DNA of 64,000 nucleotides from positions 6,882,001 through 6,946,000 of the forward strand of contig JAWQUS010000023.1 in the NCBI GenBank assembly GCA_036365455.1. The letters are read 5' to 3'. Shown one piece after another: positions 49,201-60,184 of this stretch. Position 1 is the first letter of the stretch, and the number at the start of each line of letters is the position of its first letter. Made by a program: the position numbers and the translations under genes. Below the pieces are notes generated by a model, which was not told the DNA's origin, ran no database searches, and worked only from the letters and a program-made list of their open reading frames with translations. This DNA is from Macrosoma leucophasiata. Its lineage: Eukaryota; Arthropoda; Insecta; Lepidoptera; Hedylidae.

Positions 49201-52200
49201 AGATGGGGTCAAAACATATGGGTCGAAAGGGTCTAAATCTTTTACTATACGTCGGTAATTATCTGTTGAAACTTTTGATACATTTATGAAAAAAATATAA
49301 TCCTTGATCCATAATTCGGATTATTAAATCTAAGATTAATATTGAGAAGAACGATATTAGATATTAGACCACCGATTACTTTATCTTTTACAAAATATAA
49401 TATTTACATACCTATCTACAATACATTGCCTAGAACATTAATTATTCAGAACCTTATTTTGTAATTTAAACAATAATTGCTTTCCACATCTGTTCGCTAG
49501 TATACCTATAATAAATTAGTTTTTACCTTGGACAGTGCCTTTGCTCCGCTCATGCTAACAAGAAGTGGTGTAAACAATTTTAAACAGGCATCAGCAGCGG
49601 TATTGTGGCAGGTAGCGCTGACGTTTAAGTTCCACTCATAGTGGACATGACGGGGGAGACAATCGTAAATATCGATTACCTGAGTTGGCATCGGTATCCG
49701 GCGGCCGCGCGCGTCGACATGTTTTGTAACACCACCCACGTATTGCACTCAGCAATCATTACAATATATTTGCACCCAATGAGCACTCATACAACCGCCT
49801 TGAAGTGAATCATCGGACACCCGCGTACATACATCAATAAGTGATCAACATATTATTTTATAACTTAATTAAGACCTACTTATTGTCTTTTCAATTTTAA
49901 ATACAAAGACAAAACCATTATTCTGCATACCTCAAATGAATGGGTGATGACATTCAGCAATACAACACTGCAATGCGCTGTTTAAAAAGCTATGGCAATT
50001 TTATGTAAATAGTATAATGCGGTTTAACTTGTTATGGATCTACCCTATCGACTAGTCTTTGGAAATATTATGTACCTCTACCTAGTTATTATTCTACCTT
50101 CGTATACCAAAAATCAGAGAATGAAATCAAATGCTACTGTAAAGGAGAATGATCAGGTGTTAAGTATCGCCTCTGTACTCTCTTTTATGTTATTTGTTTT
50201 TCAATTTTTTTCTCATTTTCTGTATACTTAAAATTACGGTGAATTATGTTTTTTACCTTAAAAAAATATTTACTTCAATCACTTAAGTTATGGTCAACCC
50301 TAACGATTTTGCAGGCCCATAATTACCCGTCTACTTTGATTTATTGTATATCGTTACAGTAAGCCTTACTGTAACGCTACTTACCTATTAGTTATAATAC
50401 CTAAATAATATGTAGGTAGTAGTAGGTACGTCATAAAAGTTAAAAGTAAAATATATTTCAGAAGTTACGATCTCCGGCCATTTAGTCCTCGAGGCATTCA
50501 TATCTTTATAGCCTATTTCATCGAATGTTCATTCATCTCGACCAAACATCAGGATGACGTTGTAAATTTAAACGAAACAAAAACGAAATCGACTATATTT
50601 ACATTTTTTGTGTACGAAACTGGACGTGGTATGACTAAATTAGCCAACATCCAGATGTGCGATGTTTTGACGGCATGTTAGTCCATTTAGGTATACATAA
50701 GTATGTTAACTAGAGATAATGTGCAGCTAAGCACTTCCTTTACTATGCCTCAAGGATCTTAATTTGGATAATCGTTGTTTATATTGCCCATGTTCGCAAG
50801 CAATAATTAGATTCTAACTCAATTGTTTGAAAATCAAAAGAAACACTGAAAAAAGTGAAAAGTGATTTACTGCAACATTTTGTCAATATAATACTAGTAA
50901 GGTCATAGAACATTGTTAAGTTGTACATAACTTGCACACCTACCTAGTACTTACAGATACAAATATGATGTGACACTCGTGCGCATTGAGTGCAACATGT
51001 GATTGATAAATCGACATGTTTTAATATTAAATAAATACTTCTTTATGCCGATCGTGTCTCTGTTCGGGCACAGAATAACAAATAGCTACCGCATTCCATC
51101 CTTGCCGTACTCCATTAATTAGACGTTGTATCTTTATTAAATGGTATACAGATCCATAACTGCTTCAAGGACTTTGTACTGTTACTGTGAATAAGGTAAA
51201 ATCTAGAGACTACAGTAGTGAATAAAATCGAATACCCCATCGCGATCGCCCTAATTTATTCTGGACCATGACCGATAGATGAATTTTTGTATTTTTTTTG
51301 CAGACGTTTATTGAATCATATTTTTGGAACCTTCCGTCTGTCTTTTAGTGATCACTTTGAACAATTGTAGCCCTCCCTTTCTCTAGGGGCGACCCCAAAT
51401 GAAAAGAGGCGGAGCTATATAAATGATTTATTCAATTAACACAGGTTGTGGTTCAATACACATCTTTCAGACTCCAGACTGGTTATGGCACTAATACTGT
51501 CCTGGGCAACGCTGGTGAAATGAGGTTGGCAACAGGGTGCGAACACGTGATCACACGTGGTCTGCCACGATGGTCAAGCGGCGGTTGCCCGTGGGTGGCT
51601 CGTCACACGTGGCACTTCTTCGGGGCGCTTTGAGAGCTCAGCAGCGCGCTGATCACCAACCGCCGAAGATAGGAGAAGAAGTGTACACTGAAGCACGTGG
51701 CTGAAGTAGAAGGCTGAAGAAGAACGGCTGAAGAAGAACCCTGGAATAGCAGAGACATCTTTTAAGGGATGCTCTGCTATTCAGCCGGACTGCGAAGCAC
51801 CCAGGGCAGAGCGTGCATAAGGCATTCAGGTGTGGCAGTCCAGGCGGTATAGCAGAAGCAAGTTTACAATTTATAGGTTATACAGTTATACAGTGAAGAA
51901 AGATTATCAATGAAGGTTGGTGCAATTAAGAAAAGAACAAGGTGCGATATAGTAACAATTTAAGACATAGATGTTGGCACAATTTAGATAAATGAACAAA
52001 GAGCTAGTAAAGGTTAAAGATACATAGAAAATATAGTAGTTAAATACACAGTTAAAGTTTTAAAGCTTGCGACACTTACCCAGGTGGGGTTCTTCAAGAT
52101 ATTTTAGTTAGATTTAATTAAAACTACACGCGGCTAGTGCACGTTGGAGTACCACGACTGTAGACGTCGTGTACCGTGCTCGAAGTACAGTGGCCCGTGT

Positions 52201-55200
52201 CAGGAAGAGAAAGAGGCGGAGGGCTCGTTGTGAGCCTTTATATACTCTAAGCTAACAATGGAAAGGTGGTATGATCGATTCCATTGTTAACCAATCGACC
52301 ACTCACAAAACTACACGTAATGGTCACCCATTAATATAGATACTAAAACTCTGACAGATAATGTCAGTGTGATTCGTTCGAAATAAAAGTACCTATCAGA
52401 AGTATAAATATGTGTAGTTTATTTAATTATATATTTATACCTATAATTAATAACCTAATTTTTTATATGTTTACTAATTTTTTATATGATAACATTTATT
52501 TAATTAATTATTTAAAACTCAAAGTTAATAGAAATATTGACTGAACGTGATTTAGTATCACTGTCCTGATGGCGGTACCAGTAGCGCTGGACCGCTACAC
52601 AATGCCAATACTTGTTTACGTTTCCATCAATCCGCAATCATTACGAATCTTCCGAATTGTATCCACTCTTCATAATAATAAAAATAATCATTTCTGACAA
52701 AAGAGCCTACAGAAGTAGGCTCTTTTGTCAGAAATGATTATTAATTTTAAAACATTTTTATGAAGTACTTCCCTTACAAAATGTTATTTTCTTCGTTAGT
52801 TAATTTATTTTTAACATAAGATTTACTGACCGTCAACTGTTTTGTTCCAGCGGTCTCAACTTCCAAGATTTAATCGTGCGACAAGGTGCTATCGACTCAC
52901 CTCCCAAGACTCCGTTCATCCTTGGCTTCGAGTGCGCCGGTGAAATTGAACAGGTCGGGGAAGGTGTCACAAATTTCAAGGTAATTTTAACTCATTCACG
53001 TTAATAACTTTTACCCAAACTAGGTATAAAAAAAGGGTGTCATGGGTGTCGTAGTTCACATACAACACGTACACAAACACCCAGACCCGAAACAAATATC
53101 TGTAGTCCATACAAATATTTTCCCGGTACGGGGATTGAACCCACCGAATATTTATTTATCTATTCCGTGATTTCCGTGATGAGCCTCTGTTCAAACGCTC
53201 GTCATACCCCGCTGGACCATCTGGCTCGTATAATTTGATATCGTTTTAATTTAATTTCGTATTTTGATACATTACCTATAACTATCTAACCGAAATAAAA
53301 TCCACAATCTTGATTGATATTATTAAAAATACATCTATCACAATATCCCTGAAGCAGCAATGGTCCCGATCGGGACCGAGAACAATAAGAAATCAATTGT
53401 CATATTTTTCTGGTGGCCTGAGGGATTAAGGACACATTTATATTTTTACATTTGTAAAGATTTTATTTAACATTTAATAGATCAACGAACATGTTTCAAT
53501 CAGTATGGCGTACATGTACGTATCAGTTCCGGACGCCGTGAACACCGGGCCTCGTCAATTACCATAATATTGGTCTCTCCATTCACATGTCTGAAGATTA
53601 GAGGCTTACCTTACAATTATTTTAAAGCTGTATTATACATTCCGCCCGAAGATAATGACTCACAAAAAAAACTTGTTTTACTCGCCATTTGAATTATCTA
53701 ACTCAAGATTGGACTTTCGTCACGATTCATTTCAGATTTCAATATGTTCAAAATTAATAACTTCGTAAATAATCAACTTTTTAAATTAAGTTGCAGTTTA
53801 CCATATTTATATAAGGTTGGGGAAAAAGTTTCTTCGCATTTTTTAAGATAATTCAAAACATTTTTTAATATAGTTTATTTAAATTTAACTAAAGTATGTA
53901 TGTACCATTTTGTTCGATAACCTTTTGCCATCTTGTAGGTAGGGACATGATCCCATTGCTATAAAAATTTTGGGACTTCTCATCAAAATACCGCGACAAG
54001 TGGATTTGGCAGTCCTCTCGTGATGTTAACCTAACATTGCATAAAGAATTCTGAAGAGACCGAAACAGGTGGAAATCTGAAGGTGCAAGGTCAGGACTAT
54101 ACGGCGGATGCATTAACACCTCCCAGCCAAACTCTCTTAATTTTTGCTGAGTGGCTATAGATGTGTGATGTCTAGCGTTATCATGATGAAACACCACACC
54201 CCTTCTGTTGATCAATTCCGGCCGCTTTGTCTCAACTTCTTGCTTTAATCTCATCAGTTGTTCGCAGTCGAGTTCAGAATCGAAACTCCTGCCTGGTGGT
54301 AATAGCTCATAATGAATAATGCCCTTCCAATCCCACCACACACACAACATCACCTTATTGCGAGTTAACCCGGGTTTCGCCACAGTCTGTGAAGCCTGAC
54401 CGGTCTTTGACCACGACCTTTTTCGCACGTTCTTGTCGTACGTGATCCACATTTCATCACCAGTTATCAGCTTCTTCAAAAATGATTCGGTTTCATAACG
54501 TCGTAATAAAGAATCACAAATGAGTACACGGTTCATTAGGTTTCTTTCAGTGAGCTCGTGAGGTACCCAAATATCGAGCTTTTTTTTATACCCAGCTTTT
54601 TTCAAATGCGCCAAAACTGTTTTGTGATCAATTCTCAGTTCTTCAGCTACGTCGTAACTACTGACATGTCGATCTTGCTCCACTTTTTCAAAAATGGCAT
54701 CCATTTTATCCGTAATAGGGCGACCAGAGCGAGGTGCATCTTTGACATCAAAATTTCCGGATTGAAAACGCTTAAACCAAATTTGTGCTACTCTCACAGA
54801 CAATTTTTTTCGCGGCTTCCGTTGCATTTTTACCTTTTTTGTAGTAAAATTTTAAAATGTATCGAATTTCTTCATTAGATTCACTCATCTTGACAGTACG
54901 AAAAACAAATGAAAATCACACATTTGCCTAATTTGAATTTGGAATGATGTTCTTTAAAATTTTAACTTTCAATGATACCAAAACCAGCCAGATATAAATA
55001 CGATAAGAGATTTTATTACAAGATCATACATACTATAGTGCGAAAAGACTTTTTCCCCAACCTATTATATTAATTTTAAATAGCGTCGCAGGAATCCTTT
55101 TCTTTATTCTGTTAGGTATAATTTGGATTTTTCCATTTTCTGTATGTATCCCAGTGCCACCCTTGGAGTTTGGTAATATACCCAGAGATGTCAATAGGCT

Positions 55201-58200
55201 CGCCACTTGTTAAATGGGCCAAAACGTAAGCGGCGAATCGTGGGTGTTTGCGTGTATGCTTGAATGCATGCATTTACCTCTGCCTACCCCTTCGAGAAAT
55301 ACCGGCGTGAGGTTAAGTTTTTTCTCTTTATTGACGAAACCATTGATCAACAGGTCGGCGACCAAGTAGTGGCTCTCCCCGAGTACAAAGCCTGGGCAGA
55401 GTTGGTGGCGGTTCCCGCTCAGTACGTGTATGCACTGCCCGAGGGCATGACTGCGCTGGACTCGGTGGCTGTCACCACCAACTACGTGGTCGCCTATCTA
55501 CTGCTCTTCGAAATGGCCAACCTTACGCCCGGGAAGAGTCTGCTCGTCCACTCTGCTGGAGGTGGTGTGGTAAGTTGCTACTTCGTTATACTTTTTACTG
55601 TACGATACTACATATTGTGATGCTCTTCAGGATCGCAAATACGGAAATGGTTTCAATGAGATGCCATATCCAAATTGGCCATCCTTCTATTCGGCTTAGG
55701 GTGGCGCGGTAAGTGCTTGTAATGACCAGCTCTAGAGAGTCAGAGGGCCTGTTGTGAACGAGCAACGTGTCGAAGCATGACAGCGTTGGATGCAGTCTCC
55801 GTCAACACCAACTGTGTAGTCACAGTTGGTGTTGACAGTTTGCTGCTCTTCCGGGATGGCCAATATGACGCCCGGGAAGGGTCTGCACGTCCACTCGTGT
55901 CGTTAGTTACATATATTGTGAATTTGTGATGTTCTTCGGGTACTTAATTTTTACCAGGGAGAACCAAGTCATGTATTCAGCTGGAGCCGGCGTGGTACGA
56001 TGCTACGTACCTACGATAAGAATCATTAATTCGGCTGGGAGTGGGGCGATAATTGCCTATTTGTAATGACCGGGTTTAGAGAGGCAGCCTATTATGACCG
56101 AGCAATGCACCGAAGTATAATCTATACACAGTTGCCGTTACACTATTAACTACGTAGTGCCTATTTCCTGAAATTCGAAATGGCTTACCTACCACCCGTG
56201 AAGAGTTTGCTCACCCGCTCGACTAGAGGTGGCGTGATAAGTTCCTAAGTTGTTATATTTTGTATTTAAGATCGGTATTTTCGCCGGTAGGAATCTGCTT
56301 GTTCATTCGGGTAGGCTTCATTCGTGTTTATGTTCCTATTTTGTTATAGGTACTATATTTGTGGAACTATTCATCAGATGGAAGTGCTTTCCTTACTTGT
56401 TTTAGACGTCAAGTAATCGTCACTCTAATAATAAATACCCTGTAGTAGATTTGGTGTATTAGTTGACATGGACAAAAACTATTTCTGCCATTCCGAGCTG
56501 ATAGTTGAGCTCTAGGTAGGTAACAGCTTTCTAAACTAATCTATTTGCATTTATATGTGTGGTGTTTATCAGATAGAAGTTTCTGTGTGATATGCTTTTT
56601 AATATTGATTCTCATACACCATGTTATGGAGTAACGTCAATGGTTATAGCGTGGCTATGCGATGCACTATTACCGATACAATAACTTGTTGTCTAGACAC
56701 CCGTAATTACATAGATGCAGTCAGTGACACAAGTAGACGTAGTTAATGACTTAAATGTTCCCAGAAACTTTTTACTAGCTATTTCGCTGCAGTCATATAA
56801 TAACACCACCGTGAAGAAGGAACCATTATAAAGATAGACGTATCGTTAGAACATTAAAAATACGATCTTTGCTCAAAGTAAAGTCGTAGTGCGGTCTGTG
56901 AATCTCACCCTTAGACCTCAGGGGTGGCAATGCATTTGCATTTTAACCTCCGGCTTTTTTGTAGTGGTCTATAGTGTCCTGCAATAGTAACTTAGCAGGT
57001 CTTAGCATCAATGTGAACTGCATGCTGCAATGTTTATACAATAAATTAGAATACATATTAGATGTTATCGTAGTCGTGTCTAACAGATCAAGCTCTGTAC
57101 CTATTTAGGCACAATTATTGTGTACTATTAAAATAATCGTGATTGACTTTTTGTTATTCAAGTATATTTGCTAAAGTAATTAAACCAGTTCATAATTTAA
57201 GAATGTCTGGGCGTACAATTAAGTTTGACCTTGGCCATGATACGTTGACATGCCGGATGACGTGTCGTCGTCTACCGGCGGCATGTTTGTGTGTTTGGTG
57301 GATATACAATCGGCCAGTTACGGGGAGGTTTAAACGAGTGTTTGGTGAGCAAACACCCGCCGGGCTACTGGGCATAGAGCGCTTTCATGTTTCTAAGCCC
57401 GACCCGTCAGATTTTGGCCGTGGTGGCGTCCAATAACAAAACATGGTTTGTATAACGTGATTCCCAATATTTTTATACGGTAGAAAGAAAAATAGGGAAA
57501 CAAGAATCCTTTCCACATTGATAGGTAATAGTGCAGCCTATAGACAGATATCTACTTGAAAAAGATGTATCAGTGCATTGCTAATGCTGACGCAGAAATT
57601 AAGGAAACATACGTAAGGGCCACTAATGGCTAGCAGCAACTGTACTTTTTCAGCAACTAGTGTTGTTCCATTTGTAACTAAAACTTTTCCACCAATACCT
57701 AATGCTTATTTGAGATGTAGCTTGCATTTACTTAACATATTGCTTGTCGCCGAATACATATTTATTACCATTGTCCGCTTATGAATCTGAATACTTCGTC
57801 GCTTCATAAATAATAATAAATAAAGTGAACCAAAAAGCGATGCCGGTATTTCTTTGAACTTCAATAAATGAAAAAAAAATCGGTGTCGGTTCGGCCATAA
57901 GCAAATAAATGAAACCCGCTAAAAATACCAGCGTAGCATTGACCCTGGAAAGCACTGTTTAGTGTCTGCATTATGAAGATTAAGGCACAAGTTGGTAACG
58001 AGTTCACAAACAATGTAACGAATTGTCTAATTGCTGCTATGAATTGGGCGAGGAAACTTGCTATGCTCTGGAATGTTCTTCCGATTACGTCACTCATTAA
58101 GTACCCTCCAGGCAGCCGATGTCAGTGACCTGTAATTTGAGATGGTTCTAGCACATATGGGTGGTTAAACTATAATTTTGTCAATTAATTACACACCACG

Positions 58201-59612
58201 CGGTTATTCGAAACATTGAACGTGTAGGTAAACATTGTAGGGTTGCTGTTACTGGAGCTTATGACGGACTAATCGATAGGTATAATATGATGTATATTTC
58301 AATTGAGAAACAGAATTTCATTAAAACCGACTCATATTCACTTTTGATGTAATTAACCTCGCTTATTAACATCAAACAATCCTTCCATGAATCTGTGAAT
58401 ATTGACATGAAATTGTGGAACAGGAAAGTACTTGGTTCTTGATTATTAACTTGTAAGTAGCAGCCCAGAGTTCGGTAATTTGCGGGAAATTACGGAGGGG
58501 TTAATCACGTTATCGACAAAATACGGGCTTCAGCAGTCACCACCCACCCCTTGACGACCAAATTCGATTGTTATCATAAACACCTTTAACATGAAACGTT
58601 TTTACAGGATTTTTTACTTATTACAAGCTGCAATAATCAAGGCATGATATATTTTTTGGATTCTGTTTATCGGTTACGAAATATAAATAACGTGTTTGTA
58701 AGATAATAAATAACAATCTAAATGCATACACGTTCGAACTTTCAACTATTAAGGTTTTCTTTTTATATTGTTTTAGTGTGCACACATGCGTTTAAATTAA
58801 GTTGATTTAAAAAGAAACTGCAACTCTGAGATGTTCAATTCCTACCCGATGACGTTTTCTCCCTAAAACTATACCGTACGTGAAACACACGGCCACATGG
58901 CCGCGTTTTACGCGAATTACACGATGCCCTTTGAGTTTTCAATATCTTCCAGTTCAGCGGTGCCCTCTGCAACTAATTCTCAAGAAGCTCAAACTCTGTC
59001 CAGTGGTATAATCTAATTTTAGATGTTGATGATACGTAGTAGGTGGAATACCATAATGTACCTACATAATATCTCCTAATATAGATTTTTTTATTATGGA
59101 AATTTGCATTAACTGTTACGGTGGAAGCAATTAGACGTTTTCACGTCTAAACCTCCCCTTCCCGGTCGGTATTTTCATAGGCGACATGACAAAATGAAAT
59201 TATAAAATAAGGTTAAAAGGGATCAAGTTAGGCTGTCCCGTCCCGCGCCGCCCTCATACAGCGATCGCTCACGACCTTCGGCAATGTTGGCCACTTGCTT
59301 CGAGCTTTGAGCCTTCTTATGAAGCGCATAGTGAGCGACTACGTTCCAAGTCCATATCTGATCACTGGTCACACACTGTTCAAAGACCTTTGTCTTGAGA
59401 CACGCTAGTTGGAGTTTGTAGTATGTTACCTTACTTTATCAAACAAATGTATCCGTTCAGGGTCAGGCGGTGGCGCAGCTGGCCAAGACAGTAGACAACG
59501 TGACGGTGTTCGGCGTGTGCTCGAAGAGCAAGCACGAGGCGCTGAAGGCGAACAACAACAACATCGACCATCTGCTCGAGCGCGGCAGCGACTACACCAG
59601 CGAAGTCAGGAA
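31290..59612 (+). CDS. VAT1: VAT-1-like quinone oxidoreductase (MDR superfamily), N-terminal part, 4 exons
   Basis: Zinc-free NADPH-dependent quinone oxidoreductase of the medium-chain dehydrogenase/reductase superfamily; vertebrate VAT-1 is found on synaptic vesicles and mitochondrial outer membranes. Exons: 31290-31540, 52851-52980, 55354-55569, 59461-59612, all GT-AG with consistent phases; 249 residues plus two bases are visible and the rest lies to the right. Residues 1-47 are low-complexity P/E/T/K-rich. The GroES-like fold begins at MRAVVLTGFGG (residue 48), then VKACGLNFQDLIVRQG, PFILGFECAGEI, VALPEYKAWAELV, VTTNYVVAYLLLF. The dinucleotide-binding motif HSAGGGVGQAVAQLAK spans the exon 3/exon 4 junction, then NVTVFGVCSKSKHEAL. 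About 140 C-terminal residues of the usual length are missing. The roughly 21 kb first intron is full of repeats; decayed copies of exon 3 follow the real exon. Confidence 0.93.
32027..32500 (+). mobile_element. MITE with AAAGGAGATGTTGC ends, copy 3
   Basis: 474 bp, same orientation as copy 1 and very similar to it. It lies in VAT-1 intron 1, only about 490 bp from exon 1. Confidence 0.75.
32501..35998. other. VAT-1 intron 1, unannotated AT-rich part
   Basis: Nothing supportable seen. The frame at 33871-34185 has no recognisable domain. Confidence 0.4.
36199..36456 (-). CDS. Candidate first exon of an unrecognised gene nested in VAT-1 intron 1
   Basis: 85 codons on the minus strand from an ATG just downstream (on that strand) of a GC-rich block. 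The protein is charged: KKPRSRLQIDHDPNKRYD, TARSRASEEFKRIFGDLLPA, then CKKRNETC. The middle has a basic stretch followed by a possible amphipathic helix, loosely like the start of a basic helix-loop-helix domain. I do not recognise the family and the second helix is not clear. A GTATAT donor occurs at 36259-36254, so an exon ending at 36260 after LLP is possible. It could also be a chance frame. Confidence 0.3.
   Translation of the reverse strand: MKNIRNDGHYRRMKKPRSRLQIDHDPNKRYDTARSRASEEFKRIFGDLLPACHAYCKKRNETCLLPYIEWRVDSIMGTISVGTFW
36500..36770. promoter_or_regulatory. Internal GC-rich block in VAT-1 intron 1
   Basis: About 270 bases rich in G, C and CpG (CGCCGGGGTGTCGGGTGGCG, GGCGTAATGTCTGGCGGGGG), unlike the AT-rich intron around it; a second GC-rich patch lies at 36121-36172. 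It resembles an insect promoter region and lies directly upstream of the minus-strand ORF at 36456-36199. An alternative VAT-1 promoter or an enhancer is equally possible. Confidence 0.35.
39920..40040 (-). repeat. 'Gggttccgtacctc' interspersed repeat
   Basis: AGGGTTCCGTACCTCATAAG, GTCTGTCTGTCGAACTGCTC is a familiar insect repeat pattern. Related scraps lie at 16330-16430 (GACGGACATGACTAAAC), 39020-39090 and 41786-41830 (AAAACCGACCAAGTCCGATT). Class unknown. Confidence 0.35.
40443..40675 (+). repeat. Lepidopteran interspersed repeat in VAT-1 intron 1
   Basis: CTTAAACTCGAGAACGGCTGGACCG near the start and GAGGCAATACGAAGTTTGCTGGGTCATCTAGTTT near the end match the '...gcgaagtttgccgggtcagctagt' repeats of Lepidoptera. 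The first sequence is split here as CTTAAACTCGAGAAC GGCTGGACCG. Confidence 0.45.
44606..45077 (-). mobile_element. MITE with AAAGGAGATGTTGC ends, copy 4
   Basis: 472 bp, inverted relative to copy 1, in VAT-1 intron 1. Ends AAAGGAGATGTTGCGAGCTC and GCAACATCTCCTTT. Confidence 0.75.
45080..51395. other. VAT-1 intron 1, right part
   Basis: AT-rich with a small GC-rich patch at 46535-46600. Short open frames (45268, 47925, 48547, 49748 minus) show no family features. No splice-consistent exon recognised. Confidence 0.4.
51400..52260. other. Unclassified GC-richer segment with CACGTG cluster
   Basis: A block unlike the surrounding AT-rich intron. It has four CACGTG hexamers between about 51544 and 51700, short tandem GGCTGAAGAAGAA units at 51698-51740, and arms GCGGCGGTTG (51580) / CAACCGCCG (51658). 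Similar A/G-rich strings precede TATA-like sequences at both ends (AAGAGGCGGAGCTATATAAA near 51402 and AAGAGGCGGAGGGC near 52209). It may be an old mobile element; I cannot name it. Confidence 0.35.
52683..52742. repeat. 28-bp perfect inverted repeat in VAT-1 intron 1
   Basis: Left arm 52683-52710 (AATAATCATTTCTGACAAAA...) and right arm 52715-52742 are exact reverse complements around AGAA, about 110 bp before exon 2. Confidence 0.85.
53037..53229 (-). mobile_element. tRNA-derived SINE, copy 3
   Basis: Same family as 1927-2136. The minus-strand head has GGTCCAGCGGGGTATGACG and the B-box variant GGTTCAATCCC; the body is ACAGATATTTGTTTCGGGTC and GTACGTGTTGTATGTGAAC. It is truncated at the 3' end and sits just downstream of VAT-1 exon 2. 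Confidence 0.6.
53812..55065 (-). mobile_element. mariner copy 3 (same family), best-preserved ORF
   Basis: About 1.25 kb with TAAGGTTGGGG / CCCCAACCTAT ends and TA flanks, in VAT-1 intron 2, antisense to that gene. It keeps the longest open frame of the three, 54827-53889, with 312 codons covering the second helix-turn-helix, [27 protein letters not shown] and [15 protein letters not shown] to the natural end NGTYIL. The normal start at about 54886 ([20 protein letters not shown]) is out of frame because about 26 bp present in copy 1 is missing near 54803. His-His replaces Pro-His after HHDNAR. Confidence 0.9.
55690..56260 (+). pseudogene. Degenerate tandem copies of VAT-1 exon 3 and its downstream flank
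   Basis: Downstream of exon 3 the exon reappears twice in decayed form. Copy 2 (about 55776-55905) keeps MTALDAVSVNTNCVV, then a short insertion, LLLF, a one-base frameshift and MANMTPGKGLHVHS; the real exon has MTALDSVAVTTNYVV, LLLFEMANLTPGKSLLVHS. Copy 3 (about 56100-56250) is more worn but still aligns (ACTACGTAGTGCC, GAAATGGCTTACCT, GTGAAGAGTTTGCTCACCC, GGTGGCGTGATAAGT). The sequence before each copy is also shared (near 55697 and 56034: ATTCGGCT..., TTGTAATGACC..., GAGCAA), so the repeat unit is about 340 bp and includes intron. Neither copy keeps an open frame or a good splice pair. Confidence 0.7.
56876..56960 (+). repeat. Partial copy of the RBFA-intron foldback element
   Basis: CAAAGTAAAGTCGTAGTGCGGTCTGTGAATCTC (split here as CAAAGTAAAGTCGTAG and TGCGGTCTGTGAATCTC) matches the right end of the element at 14532-14669. 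Its left arm is missing. Further repeat-like sequence follows (CAGGGGTGGCAATGCATT). Confidence 0.45.
56961..59460. other. VAT-1 intron 3, distal part
   Basis: No exon recognised between the exon 3 duplicates and exon 4. A somewhat GC-richer stretch at 57190-57430 has an open frame (97 codons) without recognisable features. Confidence 0.4.
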
Positions 59613-60184
59613 GTAAGTATATGCATCTTATTATATACTTACACTGGTGGTAGAGTTCCAAGTGTAGGAGCTAGAGGGCGTAGGCACCACCGCATTACCT
59701 TACTTATCTGCCGCTAAATAGAATAGATTAGTTAGATTCCGGTTAGACGGTAACCTCTTCCCCTCTGGCCTCGTTTACGAGCAGACATATATCCAAATCT
59801 GTGTTAAAAAAATATTTTAAATTAATTAAATTAAATTTTATGAAAAATATTACATGAAAAAATAGGAGTGCATAAATTGAAGAAGGTGGACCGTGCAAGC
59901 AAGAAAAACCGCACACGCCTGACTGTGTGAGTGAAACAGCATTACCAATTTAGATCAACAAACTGTGAACCGCTTGAATATATATGTTACCCTGGTACTT
60001 GGAGATATAAGGTATATCTATCTCCACCAGCCTCTTCTTAAACTGTGCCCTGCCCTATTTAATATTTGCGTTTTGACTAAAATCATTAATAACCATCTAA
60101 AAGATATGGTTTCCTGGTACATGTGAATAACTAAGGAATTGATTGGTACACTTGCGAGCGGTCAAATTCAATCGCCGTGTGGCC

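Noticed and set aside
54558..54878. 106-codon plus-strand ORF in mariner copy 3 (and its relative at 17376-17639)
   Set aside because: Antisense shadow of the mariner transposase.
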